Origin: Nitrospira_D sp035465795
Lineage (GTDB): Bacteria; Nitrospirota; Nitrospiria; Nitrospirales; Nitrospiraceae
NCBI RefSeq assembly: GCF_049546785.1
Contig: NZ_JBMWAN010000002.1
Location: 620,001 to 684,000 of the forward strand
Length of the DNA: 64,000 bases
Reading direction: 5' to 3'
Numbering within the stretch: position 1 is the first letter of the stretch; the number at the start of each line of letters is the position of its first letter. The notes below the pieces were generated by a model. The model worked only from the letters and a program-made list of their open reading frames with translations. It did not search any database and was not told the origin of the DNA. Of the stretch, positions 35,800-44,617 are shown one piece after another. The translations under genes were made by a program, and so were the position numbers.

Positions 35800-38265
35800 A
35801 TGACCACGAACGAGTCGATCAGCAAGCCCAAGTCCGACAGCTACAGCGCCGACCAGATCAAAGTCCTCGAAGGCCTCGATGCCGTGCGCAAGCGCCCGGC
35901 CATGTATATCGGCAGTACGGGCGTCGACGGGTTACACCACCTCGTCTACGAAGTCGTCGATAACAGCGTCGATGAACACATGGCGGGGTTCGGCGAGACG
36001 ATCGAGGTCACGATCCACATTGACGGCAGCGTGACGGTGATCGATAACGGCCGGGGCATTCCCACCGGCATGCATTCCACGCAGAAGAAATCGGCGGCCG
36101 AAGTCGCCTTGACGGTCCTCCATGCCGGCGGCAAGTTCGAGCAGGGCGCGTACACCGTGTCGGGCGGTCTGCACGGTGTCGGCATTTCGGTCGTCAATGC
36201 GCTCTCCGAGTGGCTGGAGCTCGAAATCTGGCAGGACGGCCAGGTGTTCGAACAGCGGTACGAGCGCGGCAAGCCCGGCGCGCCCCTGCAAGTCACCGGC
36301 AAGACCAAGCGGCGCGGGACGATGGTCACGTTCAAGCCGGACGGGCAGATCTTCGAAACGCTCGAGTTCAGCTTCGACGTCCTGGCGCAACGGCTCCGCG
36401 AACTGGCCTTCTTGAACAAAGGGCTCGAGATCGCGCTGAAGGACGAGCGCAAGGAAAAGGAACAGGTCTTCAAGTACAAGGGCGGCATCGTCTCCTTCGT
36501 CGAGCATCTCAACGAGGCGAAGACGCCGATCCATAAGCCGATTTATGTGAACGTCGAAAAGCCGGACATGATCCTGGAGCTGGCGCTGCAGTACAACGAC
36601 AGCTACGCGGAAAACCTGTTTTCTTTCGCCAACAACATCAATACGAAAGAAGGCGGCACGCACCTGGTCGGTTTCAAAGCGGCGCTCACGCGCACGATCA
36701 ACAGCTATGCGAACGCCAACGATCTGCTCAAGAAAGAAACCGAATCGCTCAGCGGCGACGATGTCCGCGAGGGCCTGACGGCCGTCGTCAGCGTGAAGGT
36801 GCGCAACCCTCAATTCGAAGGGCAGACCAAGGCCAAGCTCGGCAACAGCGAGGTGAAGGGCATTGTCGAGGCGGCGGTGAACGACGCCCTCGGCACCTAT
36901 TTCGAGGAGAATCCGACCGTCGCCCGGAAGATCATCGGCAAAGCCATCGACGCCGCGCGCGCGCGCGAGGCGGCCCGGAAGGCGAAGGAACTGATTCGCC
37001 GGAAGAGCGCGCTGGACGGAGGCTCGCTCCCCGGCAAGCTGGCCGACTGTTCCGAGAAAGATCCCGCGCAGAGCGAGCTGTATATCGTCGAGGGAGATTC
37101 GGCCGGCGGTTCGGCCAAGCAGGGCCGCGACCGGAAGTACCAGGCCATCCTCCCGCTCAAGGGCAAGATTCTCAACGTCGAGAAAGCCCGGTTCGACAAG
37201 ATGCTGACGAGCGATGAAATCCGCACGCTCATCATGGCGCTCGGGACCGGCATCGGCCGCAAGCGGGAGGAAGGCGACAAGGCAGAAAAAGACGCCTTCG
37301 ACATCGCCAAGGCGCGGTACCACAAGATCATCCTCATGACCGACGCCGACGTGGACGGCAGCCACATCCGGACGCTCTTGCTGACGTTCTTTTTCCGCCA
37401 GATGCCGGAGCTGCTCGAGCGCGGCTACATTTACATCGCGCAGCCGCCGCTCTTCAAAGTGAAGAAGGGCAAGACGGAGAAATATCTCAAGGACGAAGGC
37501 TTGCTCAACGAATACCTCGCCGATCTGGCCGTGGAGGACGTCGAAGTGTATGTCGAGGGCAGCCAGGGCTACGTCACGGGCCGCCGTCTCCTGCCGGTGC
37601 TGAAGAAGCTGATCGCCTTTGAAACGTTCCTGCTGCGCCTCAACAAGAAACAGCATGAGGCGACGATTCTCCGGGCTTTCGTGGACGAGCCGGGGCTCGA
37701 TCGCGAGATGCTGAAGAATCGGGCCGCGCTGGCGGAGGTGGTGGCCAACGCCAAGCGGGTGCTGGAAGCCGTCTATCCCAAGTCCACGGCCAGTCTCGAG
37801 ATCGTCGAGGATGAGGAGCATCAGTCGAACAAGGTGGTGGTACGCATCGCCGGAGCCGGCATGGTGCATACCCTGGACCTCACGCACGAACTGGTCGGCT
37901 CGGCGGATTTCCGGGAACTGCAGAAACTGGCCCCCTCGTCGATCGGGTTGGGCCGCGCTCCATACAAGCTCAAGGCCAAGGGGCAGGAGCAGGTGGTATC
38001 GGGGACGTCGGAGCTGGTCAAAGCCATCATCGACATCGGGAAACAAGGGTTGAGCATCCAGCGCTATAAAGGGCTGGGAGAAATGAATCCCTCCCAATTG
38101 TGGGAAACCACCATGGATCCCGAAACCCGGACGCTCCTCAAGGTGAAACTGGAGGATGTGCCCGGCGTGGACGAAATCTTTACGATCCTGATGGGCGACG
38201 AAGTCGAGCCGCGCCGCAACTTCATTCAAGAACATGCGCTCGAGGTCAGAAACTTAGACGTCTAA
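35800..38265 (+). CDS. gyrB: DNA gyrase subunit B
   Basis: 821 residues. The GHKL ATPase shows AMYIGSTGVDGLHHLVYEVV, DNGRGIPTGMH and GGLHGVGISVVNALS. The TOPRIM domain is marked by EGDSAGGSAKQGRDR, PLKGKILNVEKAR and the metal-binding DADVDGSHI. With about 820 residues it has the large insertion found in many Gram-negative GyrB proteins. It begins seven bases after dnaN with AGGAGA. Gyrase introduces negative supercoils with ATP. Confidence 0.97.
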   Translation: MTTNESISKPKSDSYSADQIKVLEGLDAVRKRPAMYIGSTGVDGLHHLVYEVVDNSVDEHMAGFGETIEVTIHIDGSVTVIDNGRGIPTGMHSTQKKSAAEVALTVLHAGGKFEQGAYTVSGGLHGVGISVVNALSEWLELEIWQDGQVFEQRYERGKPGAPLQVTGKTKRRGTMVTFKPDGQIFETLEFSFDVLAQRLRELAFLNKGLEIALKDERKEKEQVFKYKGGIVSFVEHLNEAKTPIHKPIYVNVEKPDMILELALQYNDSYAENLFSFANNINTKEGGTHLVGFKAALTRTINSYANANDLLKKETESLSGDDVREGLTAVVSVKVRNPQFEGQTKAKLGNSEVKGIVEAAVNDALGTYFEENPTVARKIIGKAIDAARAREAARKAKELIRRKSALDGGSLPGKLADCSEKDPAQSELYIVEGDSAGGSAKQGRDRKYQAILPLKGKILNVEKARFDKMLTSDEIRTLIMALGTGIGRKREEGDKAEKDAFDIAKARYHKIILMTDADVDGSHIRTLLLTFFFRQMPELLERGYIYIAQPPLFKVKKGKTEKYLKDEGLLNEYLADLAVEDVEVYVEGSQGYVTGRRLLPVLKKLIAFETFLLRLNKKQHEATILRAFVDEPGLDREMLKNRAALAEVVANAKRVLEAVYPKSTASLEIVEDEEHQSNKVVVRIAGAGMVHTLDLTHELVGSADFRELQKLAPSSIGLGRAPYKLKAKGQEQVVSGTSELVKAIIDIGKQGLSIQRYKGLGEMNPSQLWETTMDPETRTLLKVKLEDVPGVDEIFTILMGDEVEPRRNFIQEHALEVRNLDV

Positions 38266-38314
38266 CATCGTTTGTGCAGCGTGAAGTGAGGGCGGATCGG
38301 AGATTTCCCGCCGT

Positions 38315-38347
38315 ACGTTTCACGTTTCACGAGATACGTTTCACGAG
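38315..38347 (-). repeat. Direct-repeat array upstream of gyrA (type copy of dispersed repeat)
   Basis: In the 88-base gap between gyrB and gyrA, CGTTTCACG occurs three times in 33 bases, twice overlapping in tandem and once after GAGATA. Read on the minus strand the unit is CGTGAAACG. Degenerate copies lie at 26039-26061 and 46597-46620, always between genes. Confidence 0.65.
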
Positions 38348-38353
38348 GATGCA

Positions 38354-40831
38354 ATGCCGCCTGATGAACGCCTAGGTTATATCGCCATTGAAGATGAGAT
38401 GAAGTCGTCGTACCTCGATTACGCCATGAGCGTGATCGTGGGACGGGCGCTGCCGGACGTGCGCGACGGGCTCAAGCCGGTGCACCGCCGCATCCTCTTC
38501 GGCATGAACGAAATGGGCCTGGCCCACAATCGGGCCTACCGCAAGTCGGCCAAGATCGTCGGCGAAATCATGGGCAACTACCATCCCCATGGGGACTCGG
38601 CGATTTACGACACGCTCGTGCGCATGGCGCAGGACTTCAACATGCGCTATCCCCTGGTCGACGGCCAGGGCAACTATGGCTCGATGGACGGCGATTCCGC
38701 GGCGGCCATGCGGTACACGGAAGCGCGCATGACCAGGCTGGCCGAAGATCTGCTGGCGGATATCGACAAGGAAACGGTCGACTTCGGCCCCAACTACGAC
38801 GAGTCTCTGCAAGAGCCGCTGGTCCTTCCGACCAGAGTCCCGAATCTGCTGATCAACGGCGCGGGCGGCATCGCCGTCGGCTACGCGACCAATATTCCCA
38901 CGCACAATATCGGCGAGGTGATCGACGGGTTGCTCCTGTTGCTGGAGAACCCCGAGGTGACCGTCGCGCAGCTCATGAAGAAAATTCCCGGCCCGGATTT
39001 CCCCACGGCAGGGTTTATATACGGGATGAGCGGCATCAAGGACGCCTACGAAACGGGGCGCGGCCTCCTGAAAGTGCGGGCGAAGGTCAACGTGGAGTCG
39101 GACGAACGGACCGACCGGGAGCGGCTGATCGTCACCGAAATCCCCTATCAGGTGAACAAAGCCAAGCTGATCGAGAAAATCGCGGAGCTGGTGCAGGAGG
39201 AGCGGATCAAGGGCATCGCGGACCTGCGCGACGAATCCTCCGATCGCGAAGGGGTGCGGGTCGTCATCGAATTGAAGCGCGGCGAGATCCCGCTCATCGT
39301 GTTGAACAATCTCTACAAGCACACGCAGCTGGAAACCACGTTCGGCGTCATCATGCTCGCGCTGGTGAACAACCGTCCGGAAGTCCTGAACCTGAAGCAG
39401 ATTCTGCACCACTTTATCGAGCACCGGCGGGAAGTCATCGTTCGCCGGACCGCCTATGAGCTGCGCAAGGCCGAGGAGCGGGCCCATATCCTCGAAGGCC
39501 TCAAGATCGCCCTCGACAATCTGGATTCCGTCATCGCGCTCATCCGCCGCGCGCAGTCGCCGGACGAAGCGCGGGCCGGGCTCATGAGCCAGTTCGGCCT
39601 GAGCGAAATCCAGGCGACCGCGATTCTGGAGATGCGCCTGCAGCGCCTCACCCAGCTCGAACGCCAGAAGCTGGTGGAGGAATACCAGGAAGTCCTGAAG
39701 CAGATCGAGTACCTCAAGTCCGTGCTGGCCAGCGAAGCCCTGGTCCGCAAGATCATCCATGACGAGCTGGTCGAAGTCCGCGAGGCGTACAAGGACGAAC
39801 GGCGAACGCAGATCGTCAAAGAGGAAGCGGAGTTCACCCTGGAGGATCTCATCGCGGAAGAAGAGGTCGTCGTCACGATTTCCCATACCGGCTATATCAA
39901 GCGGAACGCGGTCTCGCTCTACCGCGCCCAGCGCCGTGGCGGGAAGGGCAAGATCGGGATGGGGATCAAGGACGAGGACTTCGTCGAAACGCTCTTTACC
40001 GCCTCGACGCACGACTCCCTCCTGTTCTTCACCGATGCGGGAAAAGTGTTCTGGCTGAAAGTTCACGAGATTCCGGAAGCCAGCCGGGGCGCGAAGGGGA
40101 AGGCCCTGGTGAATCTGCTCGCCCTCTCGAAGGACGAGAAGGTCACGGCGACCATGCCGGTGAAGGAGTATCGCGACGACCGGTATGTCGTCATGGCGAC
40201 GAAACAGGGCGTGATCAAGAAAACGGAACTCTCGGCCTACAGCAACCCGCGGCAGGGCGGCATCATCGCGCTTTCTCTGGATCCGGGAGACAAGCTCATC
40301 GCCGTGCATGTGACGGACGGCCAGCGGGAAATTCTCCTGGGAACCAAACAGGGTATTACGATCCGCTTCAAGGAAGAAGACGCCCGTCCCATGGGACGGA
40401 CCGCCCACGGTGTGCGCGGGATCACGCTGGAAGAAGGCGACGAAGTCATCGGGATGGAAACCATCACACCCGATTCGACGACGGCGATCCTGACCGTCAC
40501 CGAAGGCGGTTACGGCAAGCGGACTCCGGTGAATGACTACCGTGTCCAGGGCCGTGGCGGAAAAGGCATCATCAGCGTGAAGACGACCGAGCGGAACGGG
40601 CTGGCGGTGGGCTTCCTCCAGGTCCGCGAGGGCGACGAGATCATGTTGATGGCCGCGAAAGGCAAGTTGCTCCGCTGCAAGGTGGACGACATTCGCGAAG
40701 TCGGCCGGAACACGCAGGGCGTCCGCGTGCTCGAGCTCGAGGGCGAAGACGATCGGGTGATCGGCGTCGCCAGGCTGGCGGAAGTGGTCGAACGAGAAGA
40801 CCCGGCTGCGGAGGAGACGCCCGGCGCCTGA
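38354..40831 (+). CDS. gyrA: DNA gyrase subunit A
   Basis: 825 residues. DNA breakage core begins SYLDYAMSVIVGRALPDVRD; the catalytic tyrosine is Tyr121 in AMRYTEARM. The quinolone-determining region has Ser82 and Asp86 (HGDSAIYDTL), the susceptible residues. The C-terminal beta-pinwheel carries the GyrA box QRRGGKGK, which separates true gyrase from topoisomerase IV. It follows gyrB across an 88-base gap holding direct repeats. With GyrB it forms the A2B2 gyrase. Confidence 0.97.
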   Translation: MPPDERLGYIAIEDEMKSSYLDYAMSVIVGRALPDVRDGLKPVHRRILFGMNEMGLAHNRAYRKSAKIVGEIMGNYHPHGDSAIYDTLVRMAQDFNMRYPLVDGQGNYGSMDGDSAAAMRYTEARMTRLAEDLLADIDKETVDFGPNYDESLQEPLVLPTRVPNLLINGAGGIAVGYATNIPTHNIGEVIDGLLLLLENPEVTVAQLMKKIPGPDFPTAGFIYGMSGIKDAYETGRGLLKVRAKVNVESDERTDRERLIVTEIPYQVNKAKLIEKIAELVQEERIKGIADLRDESSDREGVRVVIELKRGEIPLIVLNNLYKHTQLETTFGVIMLALVNNRPEVLNLKQILHHFIEHRREVIVRRTAYELRKAEERAHILEGLKIALDNLDSVIALIRRAQSPDEARAGLMSQFGLSEIQATAILEMRLQRLTQLERQKLVEEYQEVLKQIEYLKSVLASEALVRKIIHDELVEVREAYKDERRTQIVKEEAEFTLEDLIAEEEVVVTISHTGYIKRNAVSLYRAQRRGGKGKIGMGIKDEDFVETLFTASTHDSLLFFTDAGKVFWLKVHEIPEASRGAKGKALVNLLALSKDEKVTATMPVKEYRDDRYVVMATKQGVIKKTELSAYSNPRQGGIIALSLDPGDKLIAVHVTDGQREILLGTKQGITIRFKEEDARPMGRTAHGVRGITLEEGDEVIGMETITPDSTTAILTVTEGGYGKRTPVNDYRVQGRGGKGIISVKTTERNGLAVGFLQVREGDEIMLMAAKGKLLRCKVDDIREVGRNTQGVRVLELEGEDDRVIGVARLAEVVEREDPAAEETPGA

Positions 40832-40842
40832 TCCGGCTGGTC

Positions 40843-41490
40843 ATGCGGTCCACCGCGCCGGGCTGCGCACATTCTTCCATGCACGAGCAGGCCTCCGCCC
40901 CAACGTCCTCCTCAAGTCCGGCGCCCAAGAAGCGGCTGGACACGGTTGTCAAATTGGCGCTCAGCGTGTTCGTGGGCTCCTTCGCGCTTATCTGGGGCGG
41001 GATGTATCTCAGCCGCCCGGACCGGTCGATCCCTCCCTATAGTGTCGGCTCGCAAAACGGCCACCTCGTCGCGACGCATGTCCCTCCCGCGACGACGGAT
41101 CAGCAGATTGAGACCTTGCTGAACCGGTTTCGAAAGGTGGGTCACCAGACACACGATTTCGGTCCCATGAAGATCCGGCCCACCACGCCGGAAGATCCCG
41201 GTGGCCGGTATCGGCAAGTTCTGATCTATGTCTTTGACGATGACGGATGGACCGATCCCGAGGTGCTGGCGAAGTATGTGGCCGGGGATGCGGCAGTTGC
41301 GAAAGAGTTCGAGAAGTCCGTTCGGGGCTATTATTGGCTGCGCGATCAGGACGAAGAGGGCGGAATCGGTCCTCTGCCCAAGCCCGGCATGATTTCCGAT
41401 GCGACGCGTGTGCTGTTCAAGGGACGCGTGACGGATCCCCTCCCGGTGGAGACGGAGTCCGAGCAGGATAAGTCGATATCACCTCTGTAA
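40843..41490 (+). CDS. Single-pass membrane protein of unknown function
   Basis: Up to 215 residues; the ATG at 40843 is 11 bases after gyrA, while an ATG at 40879 would give 203. Neither has a good ribosome-binding site. A Ser/Pro/Ala-rich N-terminus leads to a membrane segment (LALSVFVGSFALIWGGMYL), then a soluble domain with QIETLLNRFRKVGHQTHDFG, YRQVLIYVFDDDGWTDPEVL and a charged C-terminus. I know no family. Its 3' end overlaps the convergent DciA-like gene by 74 bases. Confidence 0.65.
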   Translation: MRSTAPGCAHSSMHEQASAPTSSSSPAPKKRLDTVVKLALSVFVGSFALIWGGMYLSRPDRSIPPYSVGSQNGHLVATHVPPATTDQQIETLLNRFRKVGHQTHDFGPMKIRPTTPEDPGGRYRQVLIYVFDDDGWTDPEVLAKYVAGDAAVAKEFEKSVRGYYWLRDQDEEGGIGPLPKPGMISDATRVLFKGRVTDPLPVETESEQDKSISPL

Positions 41491-41920
41491 ACCGCTGACG
41501 TATGTCAGGGTCCCGGATTACGGCCGTGTGAGATGCGGCTTCGGCTTGTGAGACCCCGGGAACGGGGGACGGTCCAGTAGCGGTAGAGGCTCCGGAAGAG
41601 TCCGCGGCGCGCGCGGGGATCTCGCCCAGGCGCAGCACAATGTCGGTGACCAGCTCCGTTCCGGCTTCCGCGTTCAGTTTGGCCAGCAAGGTGGGTTTCA
41701 AGAACGTGAGTTGTTGAAGCCAGACGGAATTCGGGACGACGAGGTAGAGTGTTTTGGCGCGAAGCTGAGCGGGCCAGGTGTGCGACGCGATGGGCTCCCC
41801 GACGATCTCGCGCCAATGCTGCTGCAGACGCAGTTCCACCAAGTGGGACTCGAGACCCAGCCGCTTGGCGAGCCCCGAGAGAATGGCGCCGAATGAATCG
41901 AGGGGACCGGATCCAGCCAT
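41417..41920 (-). CDS. DUF721 / DciA-like protein (possible replicative helicase loader)
   Basis: 167 residues from the ATG at 41920. The N-terminal 100 residues show the DUF721 pattern: ILSGLAKRLGLESHLVELRL, QHWREIVGEPIASHTWPAQL and LYLVVPNSVWLQQLTFLKPT. DUF721 proteins include DciA, which loads replicative helicase DnaB at origins in bacteria lacking DnaC, consistent with the dnaA neighbourhood. The C-terminal 65 residues are proline-, serine- and alanine-rich and probably disordered. Its 3' end overlaps the convergent membrane-protein gene. Confidence 0.7.
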   Translation of the reverse strand: MAGSGPLDSFGAILSGLAKRLGLESHLVELRLQQHWREIVGEPIASHTWPAQLRAKTLYLVVPNSVWLQQLTFLKPTLLAKLNAEAGTELVTDIVLRLGEIPARAADSSGASTATGPSPVPGVSQAEAASHTAVIRDPDIRQRFTEVISTYPARTPSPPGGDPSRVP

Positions 41921-41974
41921 GGGGCATCTTAGGCCGTAGCGGAGAAACGGGTCAAGGCGGCGTCCAGGACATCT

Positions 41975-42457
41975 ATGACCAAAGAGACGGAAGACCAATA
42001 TAAAGTCGTCGCCACGAATCGCAAGGCCTACCACGACTATTTCATCGAAGAGAAGTTCGAGGCCGGGATTGTGCTCAAAGGAACCGAAGTCAAGTCACTG
42101 CGCGAGGGGCGGGTGAACCTTCAGGACAGTTACGCGTCCGTCCATGAAGGCGAGATGTTTCTCCATCACTGCCATATCAGCCCCTACAGCCACGGCAACA
42201 TCATGAACCAGGATCCGATGCGGGTCAGAAAGTTGCTGCTGCATAAGAAAGAGATCAACAAGCTGCTGGGCAAGACCCAGCAGAAGGGGCTCACGCTCGT
42301 TCCGCTCCGCATCTATTTTTCCAAACACGGCCACGCCAAGGTGGAACTCGGTCTGGCGAAAGGCAAGAAACTCTACGACCGGCGGGAGTCTCTGAAAACC
42401 CGCGAAGCAGGTCGAGAGATGGAACGGGCGATCAAAGGCCGGAAGCGGGACGAGTAA
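41975..42457 (+). CDS. smpB: SsrA-binding protein SmpB
   Basis: 160 residues with the whole SmpB pattern: VATNRKAYHDYFIEEKFEAG, IVLKGTEVKSLREGRVNLQD, and the basic C-terminal tail KGKKLYDRRESLKTREAGRE. The protein binds tmRNA and brings it to stalled ribosomes. The tmRNA gene ssrA, often adjacent, was not seen here. It is divergent from the DciA-like gene across a short 54-base gap. Confidence 0.95.
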   Translation: MTKETEDQYKVVATNRKAYHDYFIEEKFEAGIVLKGTEVKSLREGRVNLQDSYASVHEGEMFLHHCHISPYSHGNIMNQDPMRVRKLLLHKKEINKLLGKTQQKGLTLVPLRIYFSKHGHAKVELGLAKGKKLYDRRESLKTREAGREMERAIKGRKRDE

Positions 42458-42472
42458 GCCGCGAATCTGCGG

Positions 42473-43012
42473 CTACTTGCGGGCAGGCCCGATCCATATC
42501 ACCAGGACTTGGGCCGACCTTCCTGAACCCTCCGCCTCCTTGTTCGCGACCACCCGCACAAAGAGATCGATAGGATCACCCGCTGCCAGCGTCGAGGCGC
42601 GCAACCGGCTGGTATTCCCGCCACAGGCTCCCTGATCGAACACCTCAATTGTTCCCGTCTCGCCTTCCAACCTCAGGATCGTCGGCTCGTAGGGTCGGCC
42701 ACAACCTTGCGGGAGGACAACGGTCTGAACAGACTTGCTCGTCCCGGTCATCCTGATCTGTCGCAGGTGGTAATCGCCGGGATTCGCCAGGACCATTCGT
42801 ATGGGGATGGGGTCGAACCAGGCTAGTGGCATGTTCGTGGGGCCGAAGAGCGGACTGCCTGGAAGCTGGTCTTGCGCCCGAGTTGTCCCTGGAAATCCCG
42901 CGTTCAGGAGGCTGATGACAGAGAGCGAGGCGGTGATCCACCGCAAGCCCCTCTTCTGAACCAGCATGCGTTGGCAGGGTGAATCGCCGAATCTGGAACG
43001 GGTGTCCGGCAT
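42473..43012 (-). CDS. Secreted protein of unknown function
   Basis: 179 residues from the ATG at 43012, chosen for AAGGA six bases or so upstream. A long basic N-region is followed by a hydrophobic helix (ITASLSVISLLNAGF) and a probable cleavage site near TTRAQ, so the protein is exported; a shorter start at 42967 would give a more ordinary signal peptide but lacks a ribosome-binding site. The mature domain is beta-rich, with DYHLRQIRMTGTSKSVQTVV and two cysteines (QGCGRPYEP, QGACGGNTSR). Convergent with smpB. No family is recognised. Confidence 0.6.
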   Translation of the reverse strand: MPDTRSRFGDSPCQRMLVQKRGLRWITASLSVISLLNAGFPGTTRAQDQLPGSPLFGPTNMPLAWFDPIPIRMVLANPGDYHLRQIRMTGTSKSVQTVVLPQGCGRPYEPTILRLEGETGTIEVFDQGACGGNTSRLRASTLAAGDPIDLFVRVVANKEAEGSGRSAQVLVIWIGPARK

Positions 43013-43317
43013 GGTCACGTCCTTGTTGCCAGCCTGTCACAGTCCACTATGTTCTCACGGCGATACGCGATTCCGGCTCCTTGGAGGAGCCATGCACAAT
43101 CGCCGTGGCTTTGCCGATTTAATCTCATTGCCGCGATGAGGCCCGGCGGCCACCTCGCAAAAAGCCGCCTATCGTAGCATGTCGTGGGATGGTGCGACGA
43201 GGGCCCTTGACTTTGTACTAGTTAGTACTATTATGGTCTGTACGGTCGCATGACGGGATGGCCGCCTGGCTGCATGAGGCATGCACTCATGCAGACCCAA
43301 ACTTAGGAGGAGATGCC
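43013..43317. other. Intergenic region with promoter/operator of the DoxX-pirin operon
   Basis: 305 bases. A 6-base-pair hairpin (GGCTCC/GGAGCC) is at 43075-43091, without a T-run. A promoter with an internal palindrome is at 43207-43234 (own entry). AGGAGGAG precedes the doxX ATG. Nothing else stands out. Confidence 0.6.
43207..43234 (+). promoter_or_regulatory. Promoter with palindromic operator GTACTA-GT-TAGTAC
   Basis: TTGACT (43207-43212) and TATTAT (43229-43234) are 16 bases apart. The spacer contains GTACTA (43215-43220) and TAGTAC (43223-43228), a perfect inverted repeat around GT. A repressor bound there would block polymerase. The core TACTAGTTAGTA resembles sites of HxlR/DUF24-family redox repressors (YodB-type, TACT-n4-AGTA). 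Strength of the regulator assignment is inference. Confidence 0.6.
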
Positions 43318-43767
43318 ATGAGGAAGTTCTTTCAAACGGATGACGAGTGGACCGGGCTGATCCTCCGACTCACGGCGGGGCTCGTGATGTTTCCTCATGG
43401 GGCGCAGAAGCTGTTGGGCTGGTTCGGCGGATTCGGCTTCAACGGGACAATGGGATATTTCACGGAGACCCTGCATCTTCCCTGGCTTGTGGCGTTCCTC
43501 GTGATCGTCGGGGAATCGTTCGGCAGTGTGGCGCTGATGTTGGGGCTGCTGACGCGGTTTACGGCTGCCAGCTATATCGTGATCATGCTGGGGGCGATTA
43601 CAATGGCCCATCTCCCCTACGGGTTCTTCATGAACTGGTTCGGCAAGCAACAGGGCGAGGGATTCGAATTTCATCTGTTGGTCATCGGGATCGCGGCTGC
43701 GTTGCTCGTAACGGGAGCAGGCCGGTGGTCGGCCGATCGTCTGATCGCGGAGAAGGCCGGGAGATAA
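43318..43767 (+). CDS. DoxX-family membrane protein (first copy)
   Basis: 149 residues from the ATG at 43318, after AGGAGGAG. About four membrane helices: ILRLTAGLVMFPHGAQKLLG with the family's PHGxQK motif, GFNGTMGYFTETLHLP, VAFLVIVGESFGSVALMLGL and LLVIGIAAALLVTGAG. DoxX proteins are membrane redox partners linked to thiol or quinone stress; in Bacillus catD is a DoxX gene beside the VOC gene catE. It heads a six-gene unit with pirins and VOC proteins and lies behind a repressor-type promoter. Confidence 0.88.
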   Translation: MRKFFQTDDEWTGLILRLTAGLVMFPHGAQKLLGWFGGFGFNGTMGYFTETLHLPWLVAFLVIVGESFGSVALMLGLLTRFTAASYIVIMLGAITMAHLPYGFFMNWFGKQQGEGFEFHLLVIGIAAALLVTGAGRWSADRLIAEKAGR

Positions 43768-43808
43768 GCGAGAGACGTGGCGGAAGACTCGCGAAGGGAG
43801 GCGTCACC

Positions 43809-44555
43809 ATGAACAGGATTGACAGGAAGCTCTCCGAAATCGATATCCGTCGAGCCCATGAGCGCTTCCACACGGAGATCAGCTGGCTCGATTCCTGGCA
43901 CAGCTTCAGCTTTTCGAACCACTACGATCCGGCCAATACCCATCATGGGTTGTTGCTGGTGAGCAACGACGATACCGTAAAGGCCGGGACCGGGTTCCGC
44001 ACGCATCCGCACCAGGACATGGAAATCGTCACCTGGGTGCTGGACGGCGAGCTGGAACATAAAGATTCCGAAGGCAACAAGGGGATTATCTATCCGGGAC
44101 TGGCGCAGCGCATGAGCGCGGGCACCGGCATCTGGCACTCCGAGATGAACCCGCGGGCCGATCAGGATGTGCATTTCATTCAGATGTGGGTCGTTCCTGA
44201 CACCCAGCGGATGACCCCCGGTTATCAACAGCTCGACGTCAACGGGCAGCTGGCGAAGGGGGGGCTCGTCCCGGTTGCTTCCGGCAAGGGACAGGACAGT
44301 GCGATCTCAATTCATCAGAAGGGAGCGGTCCTGTGGGTCGGGCGGCTGCAACCGGGAGAAACCGTGACCGTCCCGGATAATGCACACGTTCATCTGTATG
44401 TAGCGAAAGGCTCGGCGCAGCTGGAGCAGGCCGGCCGTCTGGACGCAGGCGATGCCGCGCGACTTACGGCAGCGGGAGCCCGGAGGCTCACGGCAGACGG
44501 GGCGAACGGCGCCGAGGTGCTCATCTGGGAGAGCGAAGGAACGATTGAATTCTAA
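43809..44555 (+). CDS. Pirin-family bicupin (first copy)
   Basis: 248 residues behind AAGGGAGG. The N-terminal cupin carries the pirin metal ligands in FRTHPHQDMEIVTWVLDGEL, with a later histidine in GTGIWHSEMN. The length and GFRTHPHQDMEIV motif match the YhhW type of pirin, some of which have quercetinase activity and an iron or other divalent metal. The C-terminal cupin (from about residue 150) is degenerate. It follows doxX by 41 bases and precedes a second, divergent pirin. Confidence 0.88.
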   Translation: MNRIDRKLSEIDIRRAHERFHTEISWLDSWHSFSFSNHYDPANTHHGLLLVSNDDTVKAGTGFRTHPHQDMEIVTWVLDGELEHKDSEGNKGIIYPGLAQRMSAGTGIWHSEMNPRADQDVHFIQMWVVPDTQRMTPGYQQLDVNGQLAKGGLVPVASGKGQDSAISIHQKGAVLWVGRLQPGETVTVPDNAHVHLYVAKGSAQLEQAGRLDAGDAARLTAAGARRLTADGANGAEVLIWESEGTIEF

Positions 44556-44617
44556 TGAGAGACGGTTACTACGTCTCTTGCCAGACGAGGTCACTGACGA
44601 ACGGAAGGAGAACGACG

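Noticed and set aside
35932..38235. Minus-strand open frame of 767 codons opposite gyrB
   Set aside because: Antisense shadow of gyrB with no domain; the same applies to the long frame opposite gyrA (38372-40408).
43075..43091. GGCTCC/GGAGCC hairpin as a terminator
   Set aside because: Six base pairs with no T-run on either strand; kept only as a note in the intergenic entry.
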